From Ulota crispa (lineage: Eukaryota > Streptophyta > Bryopsida > Orthotrichales > Orthotrichaceae), in assembly GCA_963920765.1 (NCBI GenBank), contig OY987246.1, forward strand, positions 17,170,868 to 17,234,867: 64,000 nt of DNA, given 5' to 3'. Positions 1-19,097 of the stretch are shown in pieces. The first letter of the stretch is position 1, and the number at the start of each line of letters is the position of its first letter. The notes beneath the pieces are model-generated. The model saw only the letters and a program-made list of their open reading frames with translations, was not told the origin of the DNA and ran no database searches. The position numbers were made by a program, and so were the translations under genes.

Positions 1-860
1 TACCTATGGCTAAACTACGTTGCCTGATTTTCTGAAATTTTTATAGAAGGTGAGGAATTCAAAGATCTACGTGGGAATGTTATTTCTTCATTCCGTCATT
101 TATTGAAGAAGTTATGCATGAAAGTCTTGAAAATGTTGCTCCCTAGGCAGCTAAAAACTTCTTTAAAAATTCCATTTTTTTCAAATAAAAATCTGAAATA
201 GGTTCTTTAGACTTATATAGACGTGGGGAGCTTTGAATCATTCAATTTTGATAGATGAGATGAAAGTTATGAGGAGTTTTTGTTTGCGGGCAGTTCTAGA
301 TTCTCAACTCTAAAATAAACTTTGAAGTCCTTTATTTTACTCAATTTTTATTATTTTGGAAAAAAAAAACAATACCAAAGGATGTAGATTAATTATCACA
401 ACATTATAACCGTTGGGATTTGCATTTTAATAATTAAGTTCTTAACAATGTAGTGTTTTGACTCATTTTCTATTTCTTTTTACTTACTATTTTTTCCCAT
501 GTGTTGTATAGCTCCAATTGATTTGAAAATTCTCCCACACATACCTAACTTGGTCTCCTACATGGGAAAAATAAACCTCAACTTTGTGTAGAGTGATTTT
601 TCTGCTCTAAGAGTGGTCAAAGCGTTCTGAAATTTCTAGGCAGCAGCAATTTGTTTTTTTTCTTCAATTCAGATGTAAATATCTCACTCATTTTATCTAG
701 ATTGAGCTGATTTTTTTACCATGTGTATCTCTTGTAGTCTAATGTAAGATCTTATGGTTGGATTCTAGTAAAAGCTTTTTTTCTTACCATTGTACTTGCT
801 TCCCCAAAAGTGGCAGTTAATTGTGCTTTTCACAAAAGAAATGGCTTGGTCCTTTAGGGG
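1..860 (+). mobile_element. piggyBac-like non-autonomous element, subfamily P (left end outside window)
   Basis: The right terminus TGGTCCTTTAGGGG is followed by TTAA (861-864). The body matches the copies at 6352 and 60920. By comparison with the 931-bp copy about 70 bp is missing on the left. Confidence 0.7.
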
Positions 861-925
861 TTAATGCTAGGGTTTCATATGGTTTATGGCCTAGACAATG
901 ATACTTAATTTCTTTGCAACATTAA

Positions 926-1879
926 CCCCCAAAAGACCAAGAGTCCGTTCAATGACCACTTGCAAACTTGGGTAGGGTCATACAAAGTCAAATTTCATTG
1001 GATGTTCTCAAAATTGTCATCAAATGTAAGTATGTATCTCTAAATGGATGTGTAATTTTTTCCCCAATTGGATGCTTGATTCAAAAGTTATGCTTCCCAA
1101 AAGAAATTGGGGAGCTTGAGCAATTTGGGCATCTTTGGAGGATCTTAAGCTAAAATTCTCATCAACTTTTGAAATTTGGCACGTATGTAACCAATAAAAT
1201 GTGGTATACAATTGTCAAAAAATAAACAAAAATTGAGTTCTTAAATCACATTCTAAGAGGAGTCAAAGTTTGTTAACTATGTACATGCAGTTTCAAGAAA
1301 ATGAACATTTCCTTCTAATTTCAAGCTCTATTATTGTGCAATTTAAAAATTCAAAGCTCTTGACATTTTTTTGACTTATTTCAAATGTTTATCTCTAACT
1401 TTTCCCAATTCAAATTTGAAATAAATGACTTCTTCATTGTACAAGAAATCATGAAAAAGAAAACTAATGTAATGCTAATTCACTTAACCTCCTTGTATTA
1501 TAGGGTGATATAGAATAAGCTAAATTCTATATTTACTTTTGAAATTTTTCATGAATGAACCTGACATCATATACATATGAATGGTCAAGGACATCATTTA
1601 TGTGAAGAGCAAAAATTTTACTTTGGGAGGGCTCAAAGTCTGTTGACCTTATTTTGGAGGAATGAAAAAAAAGAAATTTTTCACACTTCCAACGTTATTT
1701 TCTTACAATCCACGCTTTGAAATGGGCTGAATTTTTTTACACACATTCATTTATTTGTATAACACACTTTTGTACAGTTGAAATTTAGGAAATAAAATTT
1801 TAATTTCAATTTTGGACAATGCCCTAAAAGTTTGCAATTTCTGAGAAATTATCTCAAAAAACACCCCTGGTCCTTTAGG
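926..1879. mobile_element. piggyBac-like element, subfamily P, degenerate
   Basis: The left end is TTAA (922-925) followed by CCCCCAAAAGACCA. The right end GGTCCTTTAGG is followed by a decayed TTAA-like site. Length about 950 bp fits the subfamily. Confidence 0.5.
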
Positions 1880-3301
1880 TAATAATATTGTTTTTAAGTC
1901 CTAATTGTTGTTAAAAAAAATCTTGCAATAATTATTGATGAAAATCATTGTAATACTCGTAAGTAGTTATATAGTGTAAATTGTTGAGAAACTAGTGTGG
2001 GGTTAACCTATTTGCAATATTTAGTGGAGATTCTTATTTTTTGATTTTGATTTATTTTGAAAAAAGTTCTTTGAGATTGTTTAAAGCTTTTTGGGTCCTT
2101 TGGAAATTAGCTTTCCAAAAAAGCTTGCATTACTCTCTTTACCCCTAAAATCCAAGGCCATATTTTTTGTCAAAAATCACTCAAAATTGCCATTTTTGTT
2201 GCACTCATCCAAGGAAACAAAGAAATCATTTTCTCAGGTTGTAGGACTTGTGCTTTGATTGTCTAAGATTATGTGAAGATACAATTTTCATCAAGTTTGA
2301 CCATACAAATGGGAAGATGATTACATTCAAAGTTAGGAGAAAAGTTTTTTGAGAGCTGCTTTGAAATTTCAGATATCTTTGACTACCATTTGTGAGAAAA
2401 AGTTCCACTACAAGTTTTGATTTTCTAATTTTATTATGGTGAGGATCATGTTAGTGGGTGATTGCGAGAAAGGCCTCACGTTTTTGTCTCAAAATGCCTC
2501 TTTTTGGGTGTAATACTAGCAGAACTACCTGTACTACAAGTACTATACAACATCTTCACAATAGAAATTTGAAATGTCCCTCCCATCCCAAATCTATTGG
2601 AAACAAGGCACGTGGCATGTCATTTAGGAAGGCCAACTATCAGTAATGGCAATTCAATGAATTGATGAAAAAAAATTCACATCCTTAGATGATGTTAGTG
2701 GTCAGTGGTTCAAAGTAGTTCTAGTTAATGGAGGGGAGTACTACACAAGCATGCGGAGCAGAAATTACCAAAATTTCTAGGCTGCCATGTTTTCAATTTT
2801 AATAATTACAAAAAAAACTCAAAAAATAAAACAAAAAATGGCCATTTTTGCTCTATTCAATACACTTGAATCGATGAAATTGCTTTCTTGGAGAAGTTTG
2901 TTTTCTTTCTCCAATGCTTGACCAAATGATGCCCACTTTGACAGCACGTGGAAGGCAAAGAATTCACAATTTCCTAGAACCCTTCTAAAAATCCATGAAA
3001 TGCTTTATTATGAACAACTTCCTTGATTTATGGCATGAGAATTGCTTTTTTGGACCCAAAATAGTACTAAAAACCCCCCAAAATGGCCAAGGTAGACACC
3101 TATTTGGGGGCTGTTCAAAAATAGTAAAATAGTTTTAAAAAATTTGAAAAAATTATTGAAGGTATGTAACTATGACATGTACCTTCCTCTGAAATTTCAG
3201 CTCAAAAGAACTTGTTGAGAAAAAGTTACAAGCCAAAAAGTACCCCCAAGAGTGCAAGGAGACACAAAATAGTACAAGTGTTTCTTGCAATCACCCTAGT
3301 A

Positions 3302-3639
3302 CAGTGGTGCTTGGTTAGCGTCAACACTTTGGGCTTGTACAAAGTGTTGACCTTATCCAAGCATTGATCATAAACAATCCCTCCATTTGTGTTACTTTCC
3401 CTAATTATAAGGGTTGTAACTTTGGAGGTGCTTTCCCACCCATGTTTTTGGTACACTAACCAAACGCCTTTCTAACTAAAGAGTCAAAATGGGAATTGAT
3501 GAAAAGAGAACGTTGACCATATGCAAGCACATGACCTTAACCAAGCTCATAATACATGATATTGAGCAAAAGGGGAGTGGGGTTGTGATCTTATCCAATT
3601 GTTACTCTTACAAAGATTGACGCTAACCAAGCACCACTG
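3302..3639. mobile_element. Tc1/mariner-like MITE, 338 bp, TA TSD
   Basis: Terminal inverted repeats CAGTGGTGCTTGGTTAGCG and its complement lie between TA dinucleotides (3300-3301, 3640-3641). It has the same length as the copy at 47259-47596. Confidence 0.8.
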
Positions 3640-4057
3640 TAATATACCAACTTTTAGATGTAACAAAGATGGGAAACACCTCTAATATAATCCTGCATTC
3701 CTAGCATGTGCTTCAAATTGAGAATACATTGGCCATTCTGATAATTATGATTCTAATTTCATGTTTTCAAAATTTTAAGATCCAAATGACCCATTAATTA
3801 ACACACACATTCTCCACAAGTCAAAAAAATAAAAATGAAAAAAAACCAATTTCTCCATTTGTAATTAAATGCAGAAGGGCCAATGTCTTCATAACATTCT
3901 TAAAACTATGGGCAACTCTAGAAAACGGAACTAGTAGTCATCTTTTGTGTTCTCAATTTCAGAATTTAAAAAAAAAACAAAATTAAACAAAACAAAAAAG
4001 CATAGATTTCTGAAAACAATTGTACTGTACTTGCAACAAACATTCAAACAAAAAATT

Positions 4058-4060
<3 letters not shown>

Positions 4061-4113
<53 letters not shown>
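4061..4113. repeat. (TA)26 microsatellite
   Basis: An uninterrupted TA run. It generates spurious Tyr/Ile ORFs on both strands. Confidence 0.98.
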
Positions 4114-4117
<4 letters not shown>

Positions 4118-4435
4118 TTTTGGTTTGATATGTTTTGATTTGGACATGTTGCCCCCACTGTGCTGCTGCAACTGAAAGTCAATTTTTTTTGGTCATGCTC
4201 TCCTTGCCCCATAAACTAAATTTTGGGGTTTTCCCACTCTAACTTTTGAACCATAAGTCAAATTAGCATAAAAATTGTGTGCGAACAAAGTTCTTTGTAT
4301 TTTGCATCTTCATAACAAGTTTCAGAAAATCCCAACAAATATTGTCAATGTATGAGCCTACCCAAAATCCATTTTGTCCTCCATAGGAACAATGCGACTT
4401 TAGGGGTTAATTAGTTGACGCTTGAGAGCATCTGT

Positions 4436-4550
4436 ACCCTTGCATGCAATTCTTAACAAGCCAAGTGTTTCCATTTGCTTTTGGAGAGCCCTCAAAATTC
4501 TTGTTCCCCACCCTTGCTCTTCAAGTGTGCTTCACAAATAGTCATTTGGC
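4436..4550 (+). mobile_element. Truncated Harbinger-like element, left part only
   Basis: GAGCATCTGTACCCTTGC resembles the left ends of the elements at 34528 and 40337. No matching right end was found; the 3' limit is approximate. Confidence 0.35.
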
Positions 4551-4620
4551 TCCACAAATACTTATTTGACAAATCATCAAGTGGAGAAGAAGATAGAGCT
4601 TATTAAACTTAGAATGAATA

Positions 4621-5030
4621 AAATAGGCACACCTATACCTGGCCATTTAAGGATTTGGGGTACCTCAAGGTCTTAGAAAACAAAATAAAATAAAACCCAT
4701 AGAAATAGACTTTCAACAAGCTATCATGGAACCTTATTTTTGTGGAAAAAAATATTGTGGATTATTTTATATTAAAGTGCAAAGTTGTAGCTCATAGGAT
4801 CTCTATTAGCAACTCTAGACTAACCTTGAAATTGCTTGGATGTGTTCCTATACCAACACTAGATGGTCCCAATCCCAATTGTCTCAAAGCAGCTTAGCAA
4901 GTGATATGTGGCAGGATTTGCTTATGCAAGTAGAGTTCACCGCTCCACTATGGGTTCAACAGTGTGTGGTGAATCCCTCAAAAGTAGGGTGCGGAATTGG
5001 GGACTGTACAGGAATGGATGCTTCTACCTT
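4621..5030. mobile_element. TA-inserting MITE, family E (AGGTAG termini)
   Basis: Left flank TA (4619-4620) and right end TTCTACCT followed by TA. The interior ('GGGGTACC...AAGGTCTTAG', 'GCTCATAGGATC') is shared with copies at 9272, 44240 and 59419. Its last base is part of the insertion site of the next element. Confidence 0.65.
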
Positions 5031-5032
5031 AG

Positions 5033-5405
5033 AGCATCGCCACCACAAACGCAAGAACAAACGCAGATGCCATTGTTGAGGGAAGGGAGACTTTTTGAGC
5101 TCCACCTCATCCACACCAAAGCCTTTCCGGATTTTTTGGGCAACTCTACAAGCTCCCGTTCACGCTACTCTCTAGGTCTTTTGAGTTCACTTTACAACTT
5201 AGTCTCACAAGAGGACTCAAATCCGTTGAGGGCCCATTCTTGCTCATTTCCTTTTTGGGTGCTAGAGAGAAGACACGACAAAGTAGAGTGAGTGTGCGGT
5301 GGAAGTGCTCTTAGAAGGGCGAAGCTGGTACGTGAAGTGGCCCACGTGGTAGCCTGCCAAATCCCTAGTCGCGTTTGGTGTTGCGGGAGAGCAATGGCGG
5401 TGCTC
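5033..5405. mobile_element. PIF/Harbinger (Tourist-like) MITE, 373 bp, TSD TTA
   Basis: Termini GAGCATCGCCAC and GGCGGTGCTC lie between TTA (5030-5032) and TTA (5406-5408). It sits exactly at the right end of the family E element. Confidence 0.7.
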
Positions 5406-5408
5406 TTA

Positions 5409-6204
5409 GTGATTTTAAGGACCATTACTTGATAGGCTGAAGTTGAGTTTCAAGAGAACATTTTGAAGATCCCTAAGCATTTATCATCCAATCATCCAAA
5501 TATTGCGTGCAAGGGGCCTTGTGCATGTGTGGATGCGGATGCTCTCATGCAGGCAGGGCATTTTTTTTTTTGTTGGTGCTTGTCGCCAAATTCCAACTGT
5601 CCAGTGCCCATTAGTTTAAAATTGGAGGGACCTGCCACAATTGGCTTAAACGCGTCAGATCTGTCGCCAGACTGGCGATTTTTCGCCAGAAAAAAATGCC
5701 CTGGATGCAGGGTGCGCCGTTGCTTCCCTGGGGTCTCGTGGCGCAAGCTTTTTCGTCAAAGATTACTGCAATCACGGCATGCTTGCCCTACGAGACGGAG
5801 ACTCAGTCCAAAGTCCAAACAGTCATGCCAGGGCCTATGCAGGCCAGAGCAGCCTGTTTGGAATGGAATATAAAGTAAAATGGTGTTGAGGACAGTTACT
5901 TGTGTTCAAGGTTCCAAATGCAGTTGTACGTGGCCGTGAAAGAAGCTTTGAGATTGATATTCAAGCCATTGGAGGGGGGGCAAACATTGGTGTTTTTCAC
6001 CCAATAAGTCTAGGCGACCTCACCCTAAATTTGATAATGTCACACGTTATCAAGTTTGATAGCTTTATTGGCACTTTGGGAGGTGTCCCATAACTCAATT
6101 GAGTTATGGCTCTTTTTTACAAAAACTTATCAGACAATTTCATAGGAGTTCCTTTCTTCCAACAAGGTGACTTAGTTCAACAATTGTTTGTTGACGTTGC
6201 GTAA
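5409..6204. other. Intergenic stretch, mostly unexplained
   Basis: No gene recognised. Around 5660-5700 there is a short palindromic motif (TCGCCAGACTGGCGA, then TCGCCAG) followed by AAAAAAATGC; a related string recurs near 9967-10010. The stretch 5690-5880 is GC-richer than its surroundings but carries only chance ORFs. Confidence 0.4.
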
Positions 6205-6323
6205 TACTAGTAAAAAAACATCTCCAAAATGATTGGTTCACAACGACTGCAAATGTCCTAAACAACTATTGTGTAGGATAATGGTTGTGAATTAGTCATT
6301 TAAGACACTTTTTTTTAGTAGTG
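6205..6323. mobile_element. CACTA-type MITE, 119 bp, TSD TAA
   Basis: Right end TTTTTAGTAGTG and left end TACTAGTAAAAAAA (first base C to T) lie between TAA (6202-6204) and TAA (6324-6326). Confidence 0.55.
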
Positions 6324-6351
6324 TAAAGAAGTGTCTCTTTGACTTGCTTAA

Positions 6352-7503
6352 CCCCTAAAGGACTGTTATCCCCTTCGGGGACAAATGGGATTTAGGACAT
6401 GTACCTATGGCTAAACTACTTTGTATGATTTTTTTGAAATTTTTGTTGAAGGTGGGGAATTTAAAAATCTATATGGGCATCTAACTTTTTCTTCATTCCA
6501 ACATTTGACAAAGAAGTTATGCAAGAGTTTATCAAACTAAGGGAGAAGGGACAATTTGGGTAGGGCCTCTTCTTTGTAAGTGGGTGTTGACTCCAAAAAG
6601 GGTTAGCTCTTACGGGCACAAGGTGTGGACACTTGTGCAAAGGGAAGTGGAGTGGAAAGAGTCCCTCTTGGAGGACTTTCAGCCCTCCATTCCTTTTGCC
6701 CTTGTAAAATCTGGTACTTTAATTTTTTGAGTGGTTTGTGTGTTTGTTTTTAAGTTCATTTTTTATCCAAGTTGTAGTGAGTCAAGATTCCTTGATTTTT
6801 ATCAATTGGATTTGTGTAATTCAAATTTCTAAATATTACATAAATCCTTCAAATTTGCTTAGTGTATTTGCAAATTTCATGACCTTCCAACATTCAAAGA
6901 TTTTTTGAAGTATGTTGTAAGATAGGTACACCCAATGGCGTGGGTGTACCCAATGCCACTGAAATGTCAAGCATGCAATCATTTCTAACACAAAATGTCA
7001 GCCATATAAAGATGGCTTACCTTCTGAAACTTGAAAGGTAAGCCATCTTTATATGACTAACATCTTTTGTCAGAAATGACTGCATGCTTGACATTTCAGT
7101 GGCATTGGGTACACCCATGCCATTGGGTGTACCTACCTTACACCTCCAGTTCATTTGAAAATCATCCCACACATATCTAACTTGGTCTTCTACATGGAAA
7201 ATAAACCTTGAATTTGTGTAAAGCTTTTTTTTTACTATAAGAGTGGTCAAAGACTTTTGAAAATTTTGGGCACAAAGGAAAAAAAATGCTTTGTCACTTC
7301 AAGTGTCAATATCTCACTCCCCTCCATCTAAAATGAGCTATTTTTTTTTTTGCAAGTACCTCCCATAGTCAAGGGCAGAATCCTACAATTAGATTTTTTT
7401 TTTTTTTTTTTTTTAAATCCTTTTTTCTTACCTTTCTACTCATTCCCCTAAAAGTGACATTTTTAGTGGTTTTTACAGGAAAAAGGGCTTGGGCCTTTAG
7501 GGG
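6352..7503 (+). mobile_element. piggyBac-like element, subfamily P
   Basis: TTAA (6348-6351) then CCCCTAAAGGAC at the left; CCTTTAGGGG then TTGA (7504-7507) at the right. The 1152 bp include a 219-bp foldback insertion (6920-7138), leaving about 930 bp like the other copies. Confidence 0.75.
6920..7138. mobile_element. Foldback MITE, 219 bp, TA TSD, nested in a piggyBac-like element
   Basis: The two arms (about 100 bp each, ends AGATAGGTACACCC and GGGTGTACCTACCT) are near-perfect complements, so the element folds into one long hairpin. TA flanks both sides (6918-6919, 7139-7140). Confidence 0.8.
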
Positions 7504-7554
7504 TTGATTGAATACCCACTGTCGTCTTGACTCTAATTTATTAACCCCTCAACA

Positions 7555-8186
7555 CCCAAGGGGCTCAAACTGCGCCCCTCTGAATTTTGTTCACAAATGC
7601 CCAAAGTTTTTTGAAGATTTTTTTTTGGTTATTATTATATCTAAATTGTTGTTGAAGTCTAGTTTCAGCATCTAGAGTGATCTTCAAAATGAATTAACAT
7701 GATTTGTCTATTCAAGATTTTGTGCAAGGGTGTCCATTGCAAATCTTCACTTTCTAGTGTTGAAGACTCTTGGAATTGAGCCTCAAGTATACTAGAACTT
7801 GGAGAAAAAATTGCATTAAAATTTAATTTAAAAAAATTGTAGAATAGATTTTGAGAAGCCGTTAATTGATTGGGGTTATGCATGTTATACTTTACATACT
7901 CATATTTTTTTGGTACCCTCAATTTTAGGTTTGAGATGCAAAAAGAGGATTGAAAGACTTCAAATCACTTTTGCAATTTTAACACCCTTGTGATCAAACA
8001 TTATAATCTTTCAATCCATAAGTAATATAGTTGCAATTTCTTTTTGTATGCAATTTACAACATATCTACTTTGAATTTGTACAGTTACATTTCAAAGAAA
8101 ATTGATAAGATTGATCAAAATGCTAGCATTTTATTCACTTTCAAGCAAATTTTGAGATACTCCAATATTTCAGGGGTGTTGAGGGG
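7555..8186. mobile_element. piggyBac-like element, subfamily Q1, 632 bp
   Basis: TTAA (7551-7554), CCCCTCAACACCC...GGGTGTTGAGGGG, TTAA (8187-8190). Perfect 13-bp termini; the interior is unrelated to subfamily P. Confidence 0.75.
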
Positions 8187-8328
8187 TTAAGTGCAATGAA
8201 AATTTGAGTACGTGCTAATTAAGGACTTTTTTAATTTTATTTCATTGGTCTAGCACAACTAACCTTGAAATGCATTCAAGCGAGAAAAAAGAATAGAATC
8301 ATCCATGTGTGTACGTTTATCCAAATGA

Positions 8329-8458
8329 CACTATAAGGAAACACTGGTCAAATCTACAAAAATTTGTCAAAGATTGAGTCCTAATCTACAATATACTGTA
8401 GATTAGGTCATAATATTTGTTAACTTTGTGTAGATTTGGCCTTAGTTTCCTTGTAGTG
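8329..8458. mobile_element. CACTA-type MITE, 130 bp
   Basis: CACTATAAGGAAACACTGG...CCTTAGTTTCCTTGTAGTG with flanks TGA and TAA (2/3 match). The central arms around ATCTACAATATACTGTAGAT are also complementary. Confidence 0.6.
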
Positions 8459-9271
8459 TAATCAATTGTTCTTGAATTCCATCCAAAACTTGGTGCACCT
8501 AATGTTTATGTAAGAAAAAGTTGGTAGCTTCATTCTTTTTTCCACTTAATAATATTAGGGTAGTCAATGTCAAAATGAGATAAATAAGAACTAAATCAAA
8601 TTGTCCATAAACTACCTACCACATGATAGCCAAAGTTGGATGAAGTGTTGAACTTGCTTTGGGCCATGCAATTAAAGAAAAATCACATCCACAATCATTA
8701 GATAAGTGTCTACAATGACTTAATTTAGTCACTATCTAGGCAATTTTCACTCATTGTAAACAAAATTTCTCTTCTAGTGATGAGGTTTGCAGCTACTCTT
8801 AGCCCAAGTTCAATCACTTGGTTTGAAGGGGAAAATATTAAACTCTATCCTCCATTAGCGGAGTCTTGTTTTAGGAGGAGTTGCTAGTACAAGGTCTAGT
8901 TATTTTTGGTTGCGGCTTGGTTGTGGCGACCACAAGTATGTATAAACAAAAAAAAGTCAGAAAAGCAAGGTAAGATTGCAATGTGAATTTGCCCAAAAGA
9001 ATTCCTTGCAAGTTGTTGTTTTGTTTGCAAAGTAAAGAGATGGAGGTCATTGGAGTTTGAGCATCTTGGATAGATCCAAAAATTGGAAAATCAATATCTA
9101 GAAAAACAACAATAACGTAATTAGCATAATCTAGCCTCTTCTTTACTGGTTTTGGACTATTGGGGAGGATGCAATGCATGAAGAGAATCTACCTCAAAAG
9201 AAGTTTGTTTAGGCACCTTACTCAAAAAGTGAGCCACAACTACAAGGTCAAAACCTCTTGTAGTGTAACCA
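8459..9271. other. Intergenic, no gene seen
   Basis: AT-rich DNA without a credible coding frame. A weak TTCTCTTCTAGTG motif near 8768 may be the end of a decayed CACTA-type element. Confidence 0.4.
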
Positions 9272-9676
9272 AGGTAGACATACCCATTCCTGAGCGTTTA
9301 AGGGTTTAGGGTACCACAAGATCTTGGAAAATACAAGAAAAAATCCAAAGGGTTAGTGTTTCAACAAGCTATCATGGAATATCATTTTTGTGGAAAAAAG
9401 TATTGTAGAATATTTTATATTAAAGGGCAAGTTACAGCTCATAGGGTCCCTAAAAGTAGCTCTAGACTAACCTTGAAACGGCTTGGATGAGTTCTTATAA
9501 TGGCACTTGACAGTCCGAGTCCCAATCCTCCCAAATCAGCTTAGCTTTTGACATGTAGCAGGATTCGCTTTTGCAAATATTGTTCACTGCTCCACTTTCG
9601 GTGCAATATTGTATGATGAAAACCTCAAATCTAGGGTGTAGAATTGAGAGCTGCTTGGGAATGGGTGTGTCTACCT
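9272..9676. mobile_element. TA-inserting MITE, family E, 405 bp
   Basis: AGGTAGACATACCCATTCC...GGAATGGGTGTGTCTACCT with TA at the right (9677-9678) and CA at the left. The interior matches the other family E copies. Confidence 0.7.
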
Positions 9677-11153
9677 TACTAACTACATTTTTTTTTGGGT
9701 AAGTGATTGGTAGTTAAAATGAAATAGAAAGCAATCATGTTCCTTGAAATAGCAAGACATGTTCTTATGCTTATAAAGAATGTAACATATGGGTGTTGAA
9801 TTACTTCCTCTCTTTTCTTTTTCCTTCATTTCTTTTCAAGTGATTTCATGGTTGATTACAAGTGATACTCACCAAGGCATATTTTTTGGAGGAATCCAAT
9901 GTCGCTAGATTCGCAATGGGCTTCTGCCATTGACCAATAAACAAAAGGAAAAGCTAAGACTAGTAAGATCTATTGCCAGTTGGCGATAAATTGCCAGAAA
10001 AAAAAATGCACTGATACTCACGCATGTACCAAAACATAGTGCTTACCAAACATTACAAACCTCCCAAAATTTCAATAGTGCCAAATCTTCAAAATAAATC
10101 CTTCAGCTTGCTTACTTATTTGATTAATTTCCAAAAGTAAAATAAAATGCACCAATATCATGAGGGAATGCATTGAGATTTTCTTATACTTTTGTTGATT
10201 ATTACGAATCCTTGGATACTTTCTTCTAAATAAGGTGCCCTAAGCCTAAAGCCAGAGCTCAAAGGTAAAGGGAACTAAATCCTAGAGAAAAGGTGTCCTA
10301 CACAATGTAAGGTCACCTCTCATAGACATTTTTGGAGGGTTTTGAACAAATAGACCTTCCGCAAACAAGCTACCCGCACAAACCAAGAGCTCCAAGGCAA
10401 GCATGTCTTACGATATGCTTTATTAAATTTTGTTTCCTTACAAAAAACACAAGCAGCTGTTTTTTTAAATAACCGACACCAGAACCTCCTTGTGGAAACA
10501 ATGTTCCCTTTCACTCCAATTCAGCATTTGGGGAGAAATTTTAGTTTCACTAGCTAAAAGTCAACGTGTCCCATTTTCAACTGGTTTTTCTTAGGCATTC
10601 AGCGTTTATTTCCTACAAATTTCCTATATTTATAATGTAATACACTATAACTAATTCTGAAAATTTTGGCCATCAACCAGCTAACAATACACTAAATGCC
10701 AGTACTTCCCAGGCCCTGCTCCAGTTACCAATCTCCATATGCAAAAGAAACCAGGACACCAAACATTCTAGAAGGTTCCGGGAGGACGTCAATTATTTTG
10801 CCATACCAGGGTTGTACGTTTATTACAAGAGAGTGAAGAGGCGGATCTCTTCAAAAGCATATCGACAGTTCCCTTCTGAGGCACCTTGTTCCCAACAAAA
10901 AAACCTTTGTTCTCCTAGAAGCATCTATAGAGACAATGCACAGCGTACCTCGTAAACCCCCCTTTCGCCTAAAACCCCTGTTCCTCGTTGCTACATATTC
11001 TCGCAGCTCCAGATCCTTGACACCTTATTGCTGTAACTTAGCTAACGCAAGGATTCACAAATGTCGGTGGCGACAAAATTGAGCAACTTTTTTTTCTTCT
11101 ACCATAGCTGTAGACCTCCTCTCCATAAGCGAACATTCAACTCTGGTAACCCT
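9677..11153. other. Intergenic region downstream of hexokinase
   Basis: Contains a dispersed repeat at about 10522-10735 (starting near TTTGGGGAGAAATTTTAG) whose halves recur at about 21950-22080 and 22555-22620, there split by unrelated DNA. The last few hundred bases probably include the hexokinase 3' UTR and terminator, but no clear signal fixes the end. Confidence 0.45.
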
Positions 11154-11329
11154 AAACCCTAAACCTTCTGCCAGCATCACATTTGTATTGTAAATCCAAA
11201 CCCTAAAATTTCCCTCAGCGTCATATTTGTAACCCTACTCCAAACCCTAAAACTTATGTCAGCGTCATATTTGTATTGTAACTCCAAACCCTAAAACTTC
11301 TGGCAGCGTCATATTTGTAATGTAATGTA
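11154..11329. repeat. 44-bp x 4 tandem repeat with telobox, 3' of hexokinase
   Basis: Four exact-length units begin at 11154, 11198, 11242 and 11286. Each starts AAACCCTAAA (plant telobox/telomere-like) and carries CAGCGTCATATTTGTA or a variant. It lies 61 bp beyond the hexokinase stop codon, so it may be transcribed in the 3' UTR. Confidence 0.9.
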
Positions 11330-11390
11330 CAGTATGTTGAGTTGAGTGATGTTTGTGTCACCTGCTAACCCTAGAATTTGCACTTTTCCA

Positions 11391-18397
<7,007 letters not shown>

Positions 18398-19090
18398 TGC
18401 GCGCACGTGCTCCAGCAACACCACCACCACCACCCCAAACTACGACCTTTGAAGCACTAGATCTGACGGCGAAGCGATTGAGGCTTCTAGATCGAGAGGT
18501 GGGCTATGTACACAACTGCCGAAATGCTCCACCCAGGCGCGATCAGTCTGGTGATGCGATGCTGGAAATGCACAAGTGCGAGAAAACAACGAAGCAAAAG
18601 GCGTGATGGTTTTGGCCGAGATTCCTTCTCTCCCTCTAGTCTCTCTCTAGTCTCTCTCTGTGTCTCTCTGAGCCTCGATGTGCTTGTTGGCAGGGGTCCA
18701 CTAAGTTACCGAATATTTCTATGAATCGAGAGATTGTGTCGTAGTAGGGGTGGAAACGCGGCGATAAGCACAAGCTTTGGTCAATCCTCCGTCTTTCAAG
18801 CTTTCTCGCTCGGACCATTTGCTTTGTTTTGTTTTGTCGCGCTTCTCTCATTTGTTGTTGGCTTGTTGGGTTGTTGCCATGCCATGGCAAGGCGAGCTTG
18901 CAAGGGATCTATTAGAGTTTCAGTCTACGAGTCTAGCTAGGACGTCGCCATCGTCATCGCCTTTTGTTTCTCCCACGCTTATCTGAAAGGAAGCTAAACT
19001 GCTTACTGAACCGCTAGTTAACTGCACTGCCAAGTAATCAATCTTACCCTATTTTATCCAAACTTGTTTAGAATATTTTACTTGTCTTTC
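18398..19090. promoter_or_regulatory. Region upstream of hexokinase (5' UTR/promoter)
   Basis: Contains a CT-rich tract (about 18630-18675; GA-rich on the gene strand) of the kind common in plant 5' UTRs and core promoters. No TATA box can be assigned with confidence. Confidence 0.4.
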
Positions 19091-19097
19091 AGTTTAA

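Larger units (their letters stand above)
2142..4406 (-). mobile_element. piggyBac-like element, subfamily P, enlarged by nested insertions
   Basis: The left end (CCCCTAAAATCCAAGGCC, after TTTA) and right end (GACTTTAGGGG then TTAA at 4407-4410) match the minus-oriented copies at 47794 and 50037. The interior carries a 338-bp mariner-like insertion (3302-3639) and a (TA)n tract, which explain part of the 2.27-kb length. Confidence 0.5.

Noticed and set aside
3931-4212. ORFs rich in alternating Tyr-Ile on both strands
   Set aside because: They are translations of the (TA)26 microsatellite.
18398-18433. Upstream extension of hexokinase (MVVVVLLEHVRA)
   Set aside because: It would have to start at GTG; the first ATG is at 18397.
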